Shown piece by piece: positions 1 through 8,282 of a stretch of 13,494 nt of DNA; the first letter of the stretch is position 1; every line of letters begins with the position of its first letter. A program made the position numbers and the translations under genes. The stretch covers positions 1 through 13,494 of the forward strand of contig JBAMDO010000552.1 of the NCBI GenBank assembly GCA_037074765.1, in the 5' to 3' direction. A model generated the notes under the pieces. The model saw nothing but the letters and a program-made list of their open reading frames with translations. It did no database searches and was not told the origin of the DNA. This stretch comes from Mansonella perstans (taxonomy: Eukaryota > Nematoda > Chromadorea > Rhabditida > Onchocercidae).

Positions 1-94
1 AATAAATAATTAATAATAAAAAAATAAACAATAATAATAATAATAATAAATAATAATAATAACAATGGCAGTATTAATAATAACAATAATAATA

Positions 95-184
<90 letters not shown>

Positions 185-192
185 TAATAATA

Positions 193-234
<42 letters not shown>

Positions 235-245
235 TAATAATAATA

Positions 246-284
<39 letters not shown>
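1..284. repeat. (TAA)n microsatellite
   Basis: Almost uninterrupted TAA/AAT trinucleotide repeat occupying the left edge of the window. It is broken by single-base slips (AATATAATAA, AAATAATAA) and by one short unique island near 61-80 (AACAATGGCAGTATTAATAA). The array probably continues to the left of the window. It has no coding potential, because TAA is a stop codon in one frame. Arrays like this are typical of AT-rich invertebrate genomes, and the slips suggest replication slippage followed by decay. Confidence 0.97.
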
Positions 285-285
<1 letters not shown>

Positions 286-1891
286 TTATAATATTAATGA
301 TAGATTTTATCCAACAAAATGATCATTCATTCATATTTATAATAATGCAGGAAAATGAAGTGTGTGTAATGAATTACATTTATTATAATTAATTTCCGTA
401 AAAATCGATCAAATAAATTATTGACGCATGGCATTTCATATTGTTATTAATCATTTCATATTTGACCGTCCTGCTTATAAAAATAAAGCTAGCAGTTATC
501 ATTTTATGCTTGATAGTACTGTTTCCCTTAGGATGGAGAGATGACAACAAATCGTAAATATTAATGGACAGCAATTACTACTGCAAAAATATAATATATC
601 ATACGTCAATAATTCACTTGATCGATTTTTACGAAAATTAATTTAATTTCATGTTTTTTTTTTTTTTAATATCTAAGATGCAGAAAGGAAAAAGGACAGA
701 AAGAGAAAAATTTAACCACTTTGCCTCTTTCTCTTAAATTTAATTCATCATTGCCTAAACATCACAGTTAATCCGGAAAAATTTCCGAAGAACCAATCAA
801 CTTTTCAAGTCATTGGAATGCATAACTTCCGATTTAATTTTTTCGTAGTTCTCTGTTGGAAAAAAAGCAAAAAAGTTGACTATAAAACAAAATTATACTG
901 AAATCAATTTTTAAAAAAAGACCACTTTTCTCCATAACAAAAAACAAAGGATTTCTTTCCAGTCGCGCATTGGCAATAGCAAATTTTTTAATTTTAACTA
1001 TTTAAAAACTCTTTCTAAAAAATAATATTGAAGAAATTCTGGAACAGAAATATGCAGAAATCTTTTTTAATACTTGTAAATTATCAATTTCGTGTCTCGA
1101 AATTTACTGAGTAATACTAACTTTGTTGTGTTTCAAAATTAAATAAGTAATACCAAATGAATTTTAAAAGGGAAAGAAAAAATCTTGAAATTGCAACCGT
1201 TTAAAAAAAAATAGTTATAATAAATACTGCAAAAAATGTTGGCATTGTTAAGATTTAAAGAAGAAAAATCATCATCAACACCATTATTATTATTTATCAT
1301 CACCGAATTTATCATATGACAACTGTTCAACAACAAAAATCATTATCATTTCAACCATTTTATATCAGACCTTTGATTTCTGCTTGGAAAATCATTGATA
1401 AGAAAAGAGAAATAAAAAAACAGTTGAACAGCTGCCATATCGTTGATCACTTTTGACATTAAAATGCTTTTTGATATTCAAAAAAAAAGTGATTATGCGA
1501 CTGGCAGAAATACAAATTCATCAATTATTTACTTATAGACGATTTTTTAATTTCATTTGAGAGCAAAAATTACTTCACTGAAAGTGAAAGAGTAAATTCC
1601 TTCTCATTTGCTTAAAAAGTGGAAGATAGATAACTTTTCCTTTCATTTCTTTTTTCTTTTTTCCATTAGTGAAAAGCACAAGAATCATTCATTGGTTTAT
1701 ACAAACAGTAGTACATAATCTTCTTCCACTCCTGTTCTTTTTTTTTTTTTTTTTGCTATAAATCTTCACTAAATTTAAATTTACTAACATTTTACATCAC
1801 AAAATTTACTAAAATTAAAATTCTTGACTGGATAACGATACATTTATTGAGCAATACGGTTAGCCTTTGAATAATTTCGTAAATTAAAAAT

Positions 1892-1911
1892 ATCAGTTAC
1901 GATCAGTTACG
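1892..1911. repeat. 10-bp tandem duplication (ATCAGTTACG x2)
   Basis: Two perfect adjacent copies of ATCAGTTACG, followed by the partial GTGTTACG. It is small, and may be a simple slippage product or a doubled protein-binding site. Nothing nearby distinguishes these. Confidence 0.8.
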
Positions 1912-2666
1912 TGTTACGACAAGCTAACTCTACAATGGGAATGAATGAATTATCATTTTTATCATAGAGCAGAAAAAACTTATGACTGGAATCTTAAATT
2001 TCTTCCGGCAGAAGATCAGCCGATTATATACCCAGCCGTTCCGTTTTTTTCGGTATAGTTAAATTACTGAATTTGGTATGAAAGAAGAGAATGAAATTAA
2101 AAAAAAAAGATTAATGGTGATAATTTTTTCTTTCCTTTTATTTAAAAAGTTTATAAATGTCTATTTGTATTTTAGCCTTTTTTACCTGAAAAAAGAAATA
2201 TCCAATCTTTTTAAGTATCACTTTTACAGGTTAGATAATGAACGATATTTGTTACTTTTTCATTTAAATGTTTTTGAAACAGAAATGACAAAATGAAATC
2301 ATAAAGTGAAAAAAACAAACTTATCAAATGGTAGCCAAACATCTGGTAAATAAATGAAGCATGTATGCTTACAATCATTGCTATCTTCTGAAGTCATAAT
2401 CGATGCAACCAACTGAAAGTGAACTTTTTAATATAACATTTTTTCTTCAATCTTTAATTTAATTTAAAAAATATTTACACAACAATTCGTTTGTACAAAT
2501 TATTGATTTGTTTCTTTCGGCTTTTTTTGTTTTTTTTTCAATTCAAACTACTCATATATTTATTTATCTGGCAAATATTTTTTTGGAAAAACATGCATTA
2601 AGAAGCAAATAAATAGATAAATAATTTCCAGTCAGTAATAATAGAAAAGTAATTTCCAATCACTGT

Positions 2667-2691
2667 CAGGCTATTTCCAGGCTATTTCCAG
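2667..2691. repeat. 11-bp tandem repeat (CAGGCTATTTC x2)
   Basis: Two perfect copies of CAGGCTATTTC followed by CAG. Related TTTCCAG/TTTCCAA words occur just upstream around 2627-2659, so this is a small cluster of TTTCCAR motifs within about 65 bp. Confidence 0.8.
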
Positions 2692-2943
2692 TTATTACTT
2701 AAGTGACTAAGAAGGTAATTGATCAATTAAATTAAAAATAATTAAATACATTAACTTCCTATGATCATTAACTTCTGAAATTTCCTCTCTAATTTATTTG
2801 TTTTCTTGCAATAATTTAACAAATTAAAAGTTAAATATTGCTTCTTATGATTAATTTCATACTGCTAAAATCATTTCAAATATTTGGTTTAATTTATCCG
2901 TACACTGTCAATTGAACTATCGATAGAACAATCCATACACATT

Positions 2944-3004
2944 AGATACAAACACAAACACACATATACATTACATACATTCATACATACACACATACAT
3001 ATAT
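2944..3004. repeat. TACA/CA-type degenerate microsatellite
   Basis: Imperfect alternation of ACAAACACA, CATACA and TACATACAT words over about 60 bp. It reads as a decayed CA/TACA tetranucleotide microsatellite. It is flanked by unremarkable AT-rich sequence. Confidence 0.85.
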
Positions 3005-3806
3005 TGAATTAATTTAAACAAACCAAAAAATCATTTGCTTATTTCGGAATTAATTTAAAAATTTGTTACTAAAAGATTTATTTTGTTTACCAAGTTATTT
3101 ATGGATCCGCTATTATAAATAATTCGTTCTCAATGAATTTAATTTTTTTTTTTTTTGCTTATTTCTTCCTTCAATTTGATTCTTTCTAAAATAATAAAAT
3201 GTTTGTGGGTAAAGTTTTTTTTTTAGCTAAAAAATTTCAAATAAGAAATTAAAACGCATAACTGAACAAATTTAGCACATCTCATTTAGTGACATTCGAA
3301 ATTTTTTTTTTTTTTTTTACACAGTTAGGTCATCATTATTGAACAAAACAAAAATAATACATCAATATGACGAATTTGAGCAAATTTCTTTTTTTGAAAT
3401 AGAAACATTTCAAATTTTTTTTTTTGAAAATTTTTGACAAAAGGAAGGAAAAATAGCTAATTCTACGAGTTCGTAAGATTCTTTTTCTTCTTCTCTTTCC
3501 TATATTTCTCTCATCTCACGCACTACCGCACTTTTCCATCCTTTAATATACGTTTTATTTGCAGTATTTGAAAAAAAAATATCTTTTATTTGTATTTTTG
3601 CAAATTTTATTACTAATCATATAGATAAGATTGGAGAAGGGAGACTTAGGCTTACAAATATAATTTGTATATTAAAAAGATAATTTATTTGCTATCTTAT
3701 AACTATTGTTAAATGATAACTAATATAATAAACATTAACTAAATTAATGATAACAGGTTGAAATAAATGTTTAGAAATTAAAATTAAACAACAAATCAAG
3801 ATAAGG
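3005..3806. other. AT-rich non-coding stretch
   Basis: No gene is seen. It contains a T17 run at 3302-3318 and several shorter T runs (near 3145-3156, 3218-3224 and 3416-3425). A CT-rich patch lies around 3480-3535. No open frame stands out. Confidence 0.65.
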
Positions 3807-3821
3807 CTACTACTACTACTT

Positions 3822-3868
<47 letters not shown>
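3807..3868. repeat. (CTA)n microsatellite
   Basis: CTA/ACT trinucleotide repeat of about 20 units with one TCT interruption at 3821-3823. In one plus-strand frame it reads as poly-threonine. That frame is open from 3788 through the repeat to a TGA just after 4010 but has no ATG. I treat the open frame as a by-product of the repeat unit lacking stops in that frame. Confidence 0.95.
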
Positions 3869-3871
<3 letters not shown>

Positions 3872-4198
3872 TTCCGGTCCACGTTAACCAATCACTTTGG
3901 CCAAAAAGCATATGACATTCCTGCACTACCAAATTACCACTATTTATTTCCACCTGATTCCTCTTTGTTCTCCTTCCTTACCATCCCCCGCATTTCCCAA
4001 ATAGTTTCCCGATATGACTGACCCGACTCTTTCACCTAAATTATTTGTCCCTTAGAAGACGTCAAAACCCTCATACTTCTCTTCCCCCTTCCTATCATCT
4101 CTTATCCCAATGAAAGGTTGAACAGACTGTGAAAGTAAATGAGTGATAATGTTGAGAGACGAGGGAGAGAGAGAAGAGGAGCGGATAGAGAGAAAAGT
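3869..4198. other. Less AT-rich pyrimidine pocket followed by a GA-rich tract
   Basis: About 3869-4110 is visibly richer in C (many CCTTCC, CCCCC and TCTTCC words) than anything else in the left half of the window. It is followed by a sharp strand switch to a purine tract at 4154-4198 built from GAGA/GGGAGA words. A GACGTC site lies near 4058. Such a GA/CT asymmetric, less AT-rich island could be a regulatory region. No TATA box, start or reading frame ties it to a gene, so the role is open. Confidence 0.4.
4154..4198. repeat. GA-rich (GAGA) tract
   Basis: Purine run made of GAGAGA, GGGAGAGAGAGA and TAGAGAGAAAAG words. It is a simple-sequence tract. In animals, GAGA-type tracts can act as promoter-proximal binding sites, but no adjacent transcription unit is visible here. 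Confidence 0.7.
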
Positions 4199-4307
4199 GA
4201 TTTTTGATGCGTTAGATTTCTTTTTTTCGTAGTAACTAGAAATAAATTTTGAAATTTCAAAAAATTTCGCTAAAAACGATTATGGAAGTATAGTTTGGTT
4301 GAAAACG

Positions 4308-4428
4308 TGACGTACATACAAGGATCATTTTGTCTCTCACTTTTTTTTTTTAACCTCTTTTTTTTAACTTTTTTTTTATCTTTTTTTTTTACCATTTTTT
4401 CCCCTGACGTACGTACAAGTATCATTTT
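4308..4428. repeat. 24-bp direct repeat with TGACGTAC core, two copies
   Basis: The copies at 4308-4331 and 4405-4428 match at 22 of 24 positions. Both begin TGACGTAC and end ATCATTTT. They sit 97 bp apart, separated by a poly-T-rich stretch. The TGACGTA core resembles a bZIP/CREB half-site family sequence. The segment between them carries nothing but T-runs. No gene is attached to them in this window. Confidence 0.75.
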
Positions 4429-4446
4429 TTTTCCCCTTCTTGTGAA

Positions 4447-4465
4447 TACACGTTAAATACGTGTA
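4447..4465. repeat. Short inverted repeat TACACGT-N5-ACGTGTA
   Basis: Perfect 7-bp arms at 4447-4453 and 4459-4465 with a 5-nt spacer. A further ACACACGTAT follows at 4491-4500. With the direct repeat just upstream, this makes several ACGT cores in about 200 bp. Confidence 0.75.
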
Positions 4466-4510
4466 CTGGCATTCTTGGAAAATGAAGAGTACACACGTAT
4501 AAAATGTGTG

Positions 4511-5562
4511 CGTGCGTTTGGTATTTTGAGAATAATTCTCGAATAATATTAAGTGATGGTAAAAAAAAATAACTGAGCATTTTTTTTGGAGAGAAAGCAA
4601 GTGATCAATTTGCTTGTTGTCTTAAAAATTATAGATGGAGAAATCACGGAGACATTTCATTTAGATAAGCAAATTTGAACAAAAAATAACAGAATGACAT
4701 ATTTTGTCCATAAATTCTTGTTTCAATTTAAATTTAAAATTTAAACTATCATAAATCCACGATTTATCAATAAAAACTCCGAAAATATCTAATTATTTTG
4801 TATTTCAAATGAATTATATCATCATTATTTTGCAAATTATTTGCATCAAATTGATTGAATGAATAAATTCAGTTTAAAATAGTTAATTGTACATTTTATA
4901 AATGCATAAGCTTTATAAATGGAACGGTTCAAATCGATGTTTTGAGGAATTTTTAAGAAAATTTTCAACTTCAACTCCCATTCTCTTCTTTTCTCATTCT
5001 CCTTCCTCTTTCTCACTCTCTCTTTCTCTCTTTCTTCATTTCTTTTATTGCATTCGTAAAAATTTCGGCTATCTAAATATGAATAAATTACGGAATGATA
5101 ATTTTCTTTTATCTTTGCCGCTTTTGCTGAAATTTCGATCAGTGTAAAAGCTAGCTGCGCAAATATGATAAAACGAACAGTTCTTTAATTTAATTTCAAT
5201 AAAATTTAAAGTATTCATGGAACTTTCTTCTTTTTGCATGATATCAGTGCATTGTCGCATTTTTTCACTTTTGATAAACTAAAATTATTAAAAGATTTTG
5301 AAAAAAGCATAAACAATAAAGAATTTTTTTCTGCTATATCAAAGAAAAAAGAACTTTGGACATTTCCATTTAACGATAACATATGTCTGTATCATTTTAT
5401 TAAATAAATTAAAGGGAAAGAAGAAAGGGAATGAAAAGACAATTAAAACTGTTCCAATTGCAATAATTTGAAATTATAAAAATGTGCGAATTTCCCTATA
5501 GCCTTATGTGTAAAACGCTATTAATGATTCCTATCTATTGCAGTGCTGCATGGATCGTTTTT
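4511..5562. other. AT-rich non-coding stretch with a CT tract
   Basis: No gene is recognised. The CT-rich tract at 4978-5048 (CTCTTCTTTTCTC and CTCTCTCTTTCTC words) is the main landmark. The 81-codon plus frame and the 63-codon minus frame around it are low-complexity S/F/L-rich translations of simple sequence. Confidence 0.65.
4978..5048. repeat. CT-rich simple-sequence tract
   Basis: About 70 bp of nearly pure pyrimidine made from TCTT, TCTCTC and CCTTCC words on the plus strand. It is an imperfect microsatellite. Confidence 0.75.
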
Positions 5563-5716
5563 GTGAGTAAATTCGAGAGATGACCACAAATTGAGGACAA
5601 TGGAAATACTGGAGTGAGTAAATTCGAGAGATGACCACAGATTGAGGACGATGGAAATGCTGGAGTGAGTAAATTCGGGAGATGACCACAGATTGATGGA
5701 CGATGGAAATGCTGGA
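5563..5716. repeat. 51-bp minisatellite, three copies
   Basis: Three head-to-tail units begin at 5563, 5614 and 5665. The first two are 51 bp and the third is 52 bp, with one inserted T in its second half. Each starts GTGAGTAAATTCG and contains GAGATGACCACA and GGACRATGGAAAT words. Units 2 and 3 are more alike than either is to unit 1. The period is a multiple of three and the unit lacks stops in all three minus-strand frames. The minus strand is therefore open in three overlapping frames through the array, with a 17-residue periodicity. I see no sign that any of these is a real protein. The GTGAGT at each unit start matches a 5' splice-site consensus. Confidence 0.95.
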
Positions 5717-6788
5717 GGAAAGAGAAAAAATGCAAGACGTGACATTGAAATACATAGTTAGCTAATAAGAGTAAAAATTTTCATATTACCTTTCTTGATT
5801 TATTCTTTTTTCACCATAAATTACCCGATTCGTATGCTCATTGTATTGTCTGTGTGAGTGGTTTGTATGTACTCATAACGACCCACTTTGTAATTTATTT
5901 ATGCATTGTATAAATAGAAATATACGACATCAACGAAATGTCTGGTCACTTAAATTATGCGTTTTGCTGTCCGTACTGTAGAAGAAATTTCCATTTGCGA
6001 CTTTAGATGAAAATTAAAATGGGAAAATTGAAACTGGCAGTTGATTCGATAGATGGAAAAACTGTAAATGAAATAACATGCAGTCATTCTTCAACTCTGT
6101 TTACGTAGTGAAATATGCAAATATCAGTAAATAAATATGATAAAAGGAAATATTGTATGTAAAATTTGAAAATATGCGACACCTGCTTTCTCAAGTTGTA
6201 GTATATCAGGAAGGACAAATGTTATTCCTAAGATATTCCTGACTTATTATCAAATTAAAGTCGTATCATTCTGTGCAACATCATTTTGTTGTTTTGGAGA
6301 TAATAGAGTGAAGAAAATAGTAAAATGAGATGTGCTAATAAAGATAAATGTTGTAGTAAAAAAAAGAAAACGACAAAATGAAAGGGAAAAACGACAAGAT
6401 GAAAACAGAATGGAATGACAAAGAAATTATCTTCGAAAATTTTATGAATTAAATAAGATAATAACAGAATTTAATAAGGAAGACAAAAGATAGTAACAAA
6501 AAAGAACGAAATTTATTGCCGCTATGCTAAGGCACTTCTTGGAACAATTCATTGTCACTTGCGTGAACAAATGCTAAAAATTTTCCGCAAAATTAGAAAA
6601 ATTTTGTCCAATTGCTTTCATCTGAACCGTACATCACTGTTCAAAGATATCCACTCTGTCATCTTTGAGAAAATTTATACGTCAGTCGTTCAAGTTAATA
6701 ATTTCAATTACTAATCTGAAAATCAAATTTTTTCACAAAGTGATGCAAAATGATAAATGGATCCCCTGGTAAATGATTATGTTTACGA
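5717..6788. other. AT-rich non-coding stretch
   Basis: No gene is recognised. A purine-rich patch at about 6357-6425 contains a CGACAARATGAAA word twice, 27 bp apart. All open frames are short. The segment ends at the left arm of the inverted-repeat element. Confidence 0.65.
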
Positions 6789-7392
6789 GTGATAAATGAT
6801 AAGCGACAAATGATAAGTTGATAGGCAATAAATTTGACATCTTAACAAATTTGAAATTTTAGCATGTTGTCAAATATTCTTTTTCATGGAATGCAAATTT
6901 CCTTCTGTAAAATTTGCTATTGGAAAAAAGTACACAATGAAATTAAAGTTAAGATTTAAGATATAATAGACTAAAGGTTACATGGAAGTACATTTCTCTT
7001 ATAAGCTATAAAATTTGATGGGAAGAATGACCGCAGTTGAAAAGTAATCCAGTCAATACTAGTAATCAGAACTTATTATCTTTGATTAAATAGACATATA
7101 TTTCTCTTATAAGCTATACAATTTGATAGGAAGAATGACCGTAGTTGAAAAGTAATCCAGTCAATACCAGTAATTAGAACTTATTATCTTTGATTAAATA
7201 TACATACTACAATCATAATATGAAGAGCTTTCTTTGAATTCAAATTTGTTGTCTACTTTCAAAGCTCTTCATTTTTTTCCATCAGGCGATTACTTAGCCT
7301 GATGTAAAGAAACATGCAAAATGAATTCAGTCAGAAAAGAATAATCGATATGATTCGGGGATATTACAGAAAGTTCTGATATAATTTATAAC
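6789..7392 (+). repeat. Left arm of the long inverted repeat
   Basis: Pairs with 7573-8282. The recognisable blocks, in order, are the GATAAATGATAA-rich tip, a CAAATATTCTTTTTCATGG block, the CTTATAAGCTATA...GTAATCAGAAC core (present twice), a GAGCTTTCTTTGAATTCAAAT block, and the ATCGATATGATTCGG/CTGATATAATTTA inner end. Two local hairpins are embedded: GAAGAGCTTT/AAAGCTCTTC (7222-7231 with 7261-7270), and CATCAGGC/GCCTGATG (7280-7287 with 7297-7304). Confidence 0.8.
6993..7208 (+). repeat. 108-bp tandem duplication inside the left arm
   Basis: Two consecutive copies with a 108-bp offset (TTTCTCTTATAAGCTATA begins at 6993 and again at 7101) and few differences between them. The right arm has a single corresponding copy (about 7880-7995). 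The duplication therefore either arose in the left arm after the arms were formed or was lost from the right arm. Confidence 0.92.
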
Positions 7393-7513
7393 AAAAAATA
7401 AAAAAAAAAAAAAAGTGAAGAAAGTTAAGTTACCAATAAATTGAAAATGAAGATTGAAGCAAGATGTCCACAAAAATATGCAATAAATCTGACTGGAAAT
7501 AAGTTAATATATC

Positions 7514-7579
7514 TTTGAATCAGTTAATGAAAACAACAGTTGTAAATTTGAATCACTTAATGAAAACAAAAGTTGTAAA
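7514..7579 (+). repeat. 33-bp tandem repeat in the spacer of the inverted repeat
   Basis: Two adjacent units (7514-7546 and 7547-7579) differ at two positions. Each runs from TTTGAATCA to AGTTGTAAA. The second unit overlaps the inner edge of the right arm. The same spacer holds an A15 run at 7400-7414. Confidence 0.93.
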
Positions 7580-8282
7580 TTATATCAGAAACTCTTTGTA
7601 ATATTCCGAATCATATCGATCATTCTTTTCCAATTGGATTCTAAGAGATACTAGATGTGTCGCTTGAGGTCTTCTGATGTTTTCCGATTAAGTATTTAAA
7701 TATTTTACATGTTTCTTAACATTAATTCTGAGCAATATCAATCAGGTTCAGACCATGTAATCATCCAATGAATAATTGAGCAATTGGATAATCTGAGGAA
7801 AAAAACGAAAAGCTTTGAATGTACAATAAATTTGAATTCAAATCTACTATGTCAGAAAAGCTCTTTTTACGTAACCATAGTCCTGTCTACTTAACCAAAA
7901 ATAATGAGTTCTGATTACTAGTATTGGCTAGATTACTTTTCAACTATAGTCATCCTTCCTTCCCAACAAAATTGTATAGCTTATAAGGAAAATATAAGTT
8001 GAGAAGGAATATATTTCTACATATGCTTGATTCTATTATATCTCAACTTTAATCTCATTAAATTTTTTTCTATTATATCTTAATTTCATTTCTACTAAAG
8101 TTTCATTTGTAATTTCATTATATATTTAAATGGAATATATTTAGATGAAAAACTTTATTGAAAGCAAATTTGTATTCCATAATAAAGAATATTTAGCAAA
8201 TGTATTGGTATTTCATATTTATTATTTTAAATGTCAAACTTATCACTTATCAATTTATCATTTATTGTTTATCATTTATCAC
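7573..8282 (-). repeat. Right arm of the long inverted repeat
   Basis: Read on the minus strand, this follows the left arm block by block from the GTGATAAATGATAA tip inward to ATCGATATGATTCGG and CTGATATAATTTA. It differs by a single copy of the 108-bp unit. It also has an extra stretch of roughly 70-85 bp near 7626-7700 and extra sequence around 7740-7785, where a local hairpin (ATCCAAT/ATTGGAT) stands in the place of the left arm's CATCAGGC hairpin. Confidence 0.78.

Larger units (their letters stand above)
285..2940. other. AT-rich non-coding region with poly-T runs
   Basis: No gene is recognised here. The only open frames are short (61 to 72 codons) and composed of low-complexity F/I/L/N/K-rich sequence, as expected by chance at this base composition. 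Notable simple elements are a T14 run at 654-667, a T17 run at 1738-1754, a tandem pair of the 10-mer ATCAGTTACG at 1892-1911 followed by a degenerate third half (GTGTTACG), and a tandem pair of an 11-mer at 2667-2688. No exon with good splice sites was found on either strand, although a short exon of a large-intron gene could be missed. Confidence 0.7.
6789..8282. mobile_element. Long inverted-repeat (foldback-type) non-autonomous element
   Basis: The two halves are imperfect reverse complements. The outer tips pair: GTGATAAATGATAA at 6789-6802 against TTATCATTTATCAC at 8269-8282. Inside, 7036-7095 matches the complement of 7885-7944 at 54 of 60 positions. The 15-mer ATCGATATGATTCGG at 7344-7358 is perfectly complementary to 7606-7620. 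The arms are therefore about 6789-7392 and 7573-8282, around a spacer of about 180 bp with no coding frame. The left arm carries a 108-bp tandem duplication. The right arm carries extra sequence around 7626-7700 that the left lacks. No transposase and no convincing target-site duplication is visible. The structure resembles a foldback or MITE-like element, or a local inverted duplication. The termini are approximate. Confidence 0.8.

Noticed and set aside
4926..4937. GGTTCAAATCG resembling a tRNA B box
   Set aside because: The flanking bases do not form a T-arm stem, and no A box or acceptor stem is found at a suitable distance.
5521..5755. Three overlapping minus-strand frames of 66-74 codons
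   Set aside because: All are explained by the 51-bp minisatellite, whose unit has no stops in any minus-strand frame.
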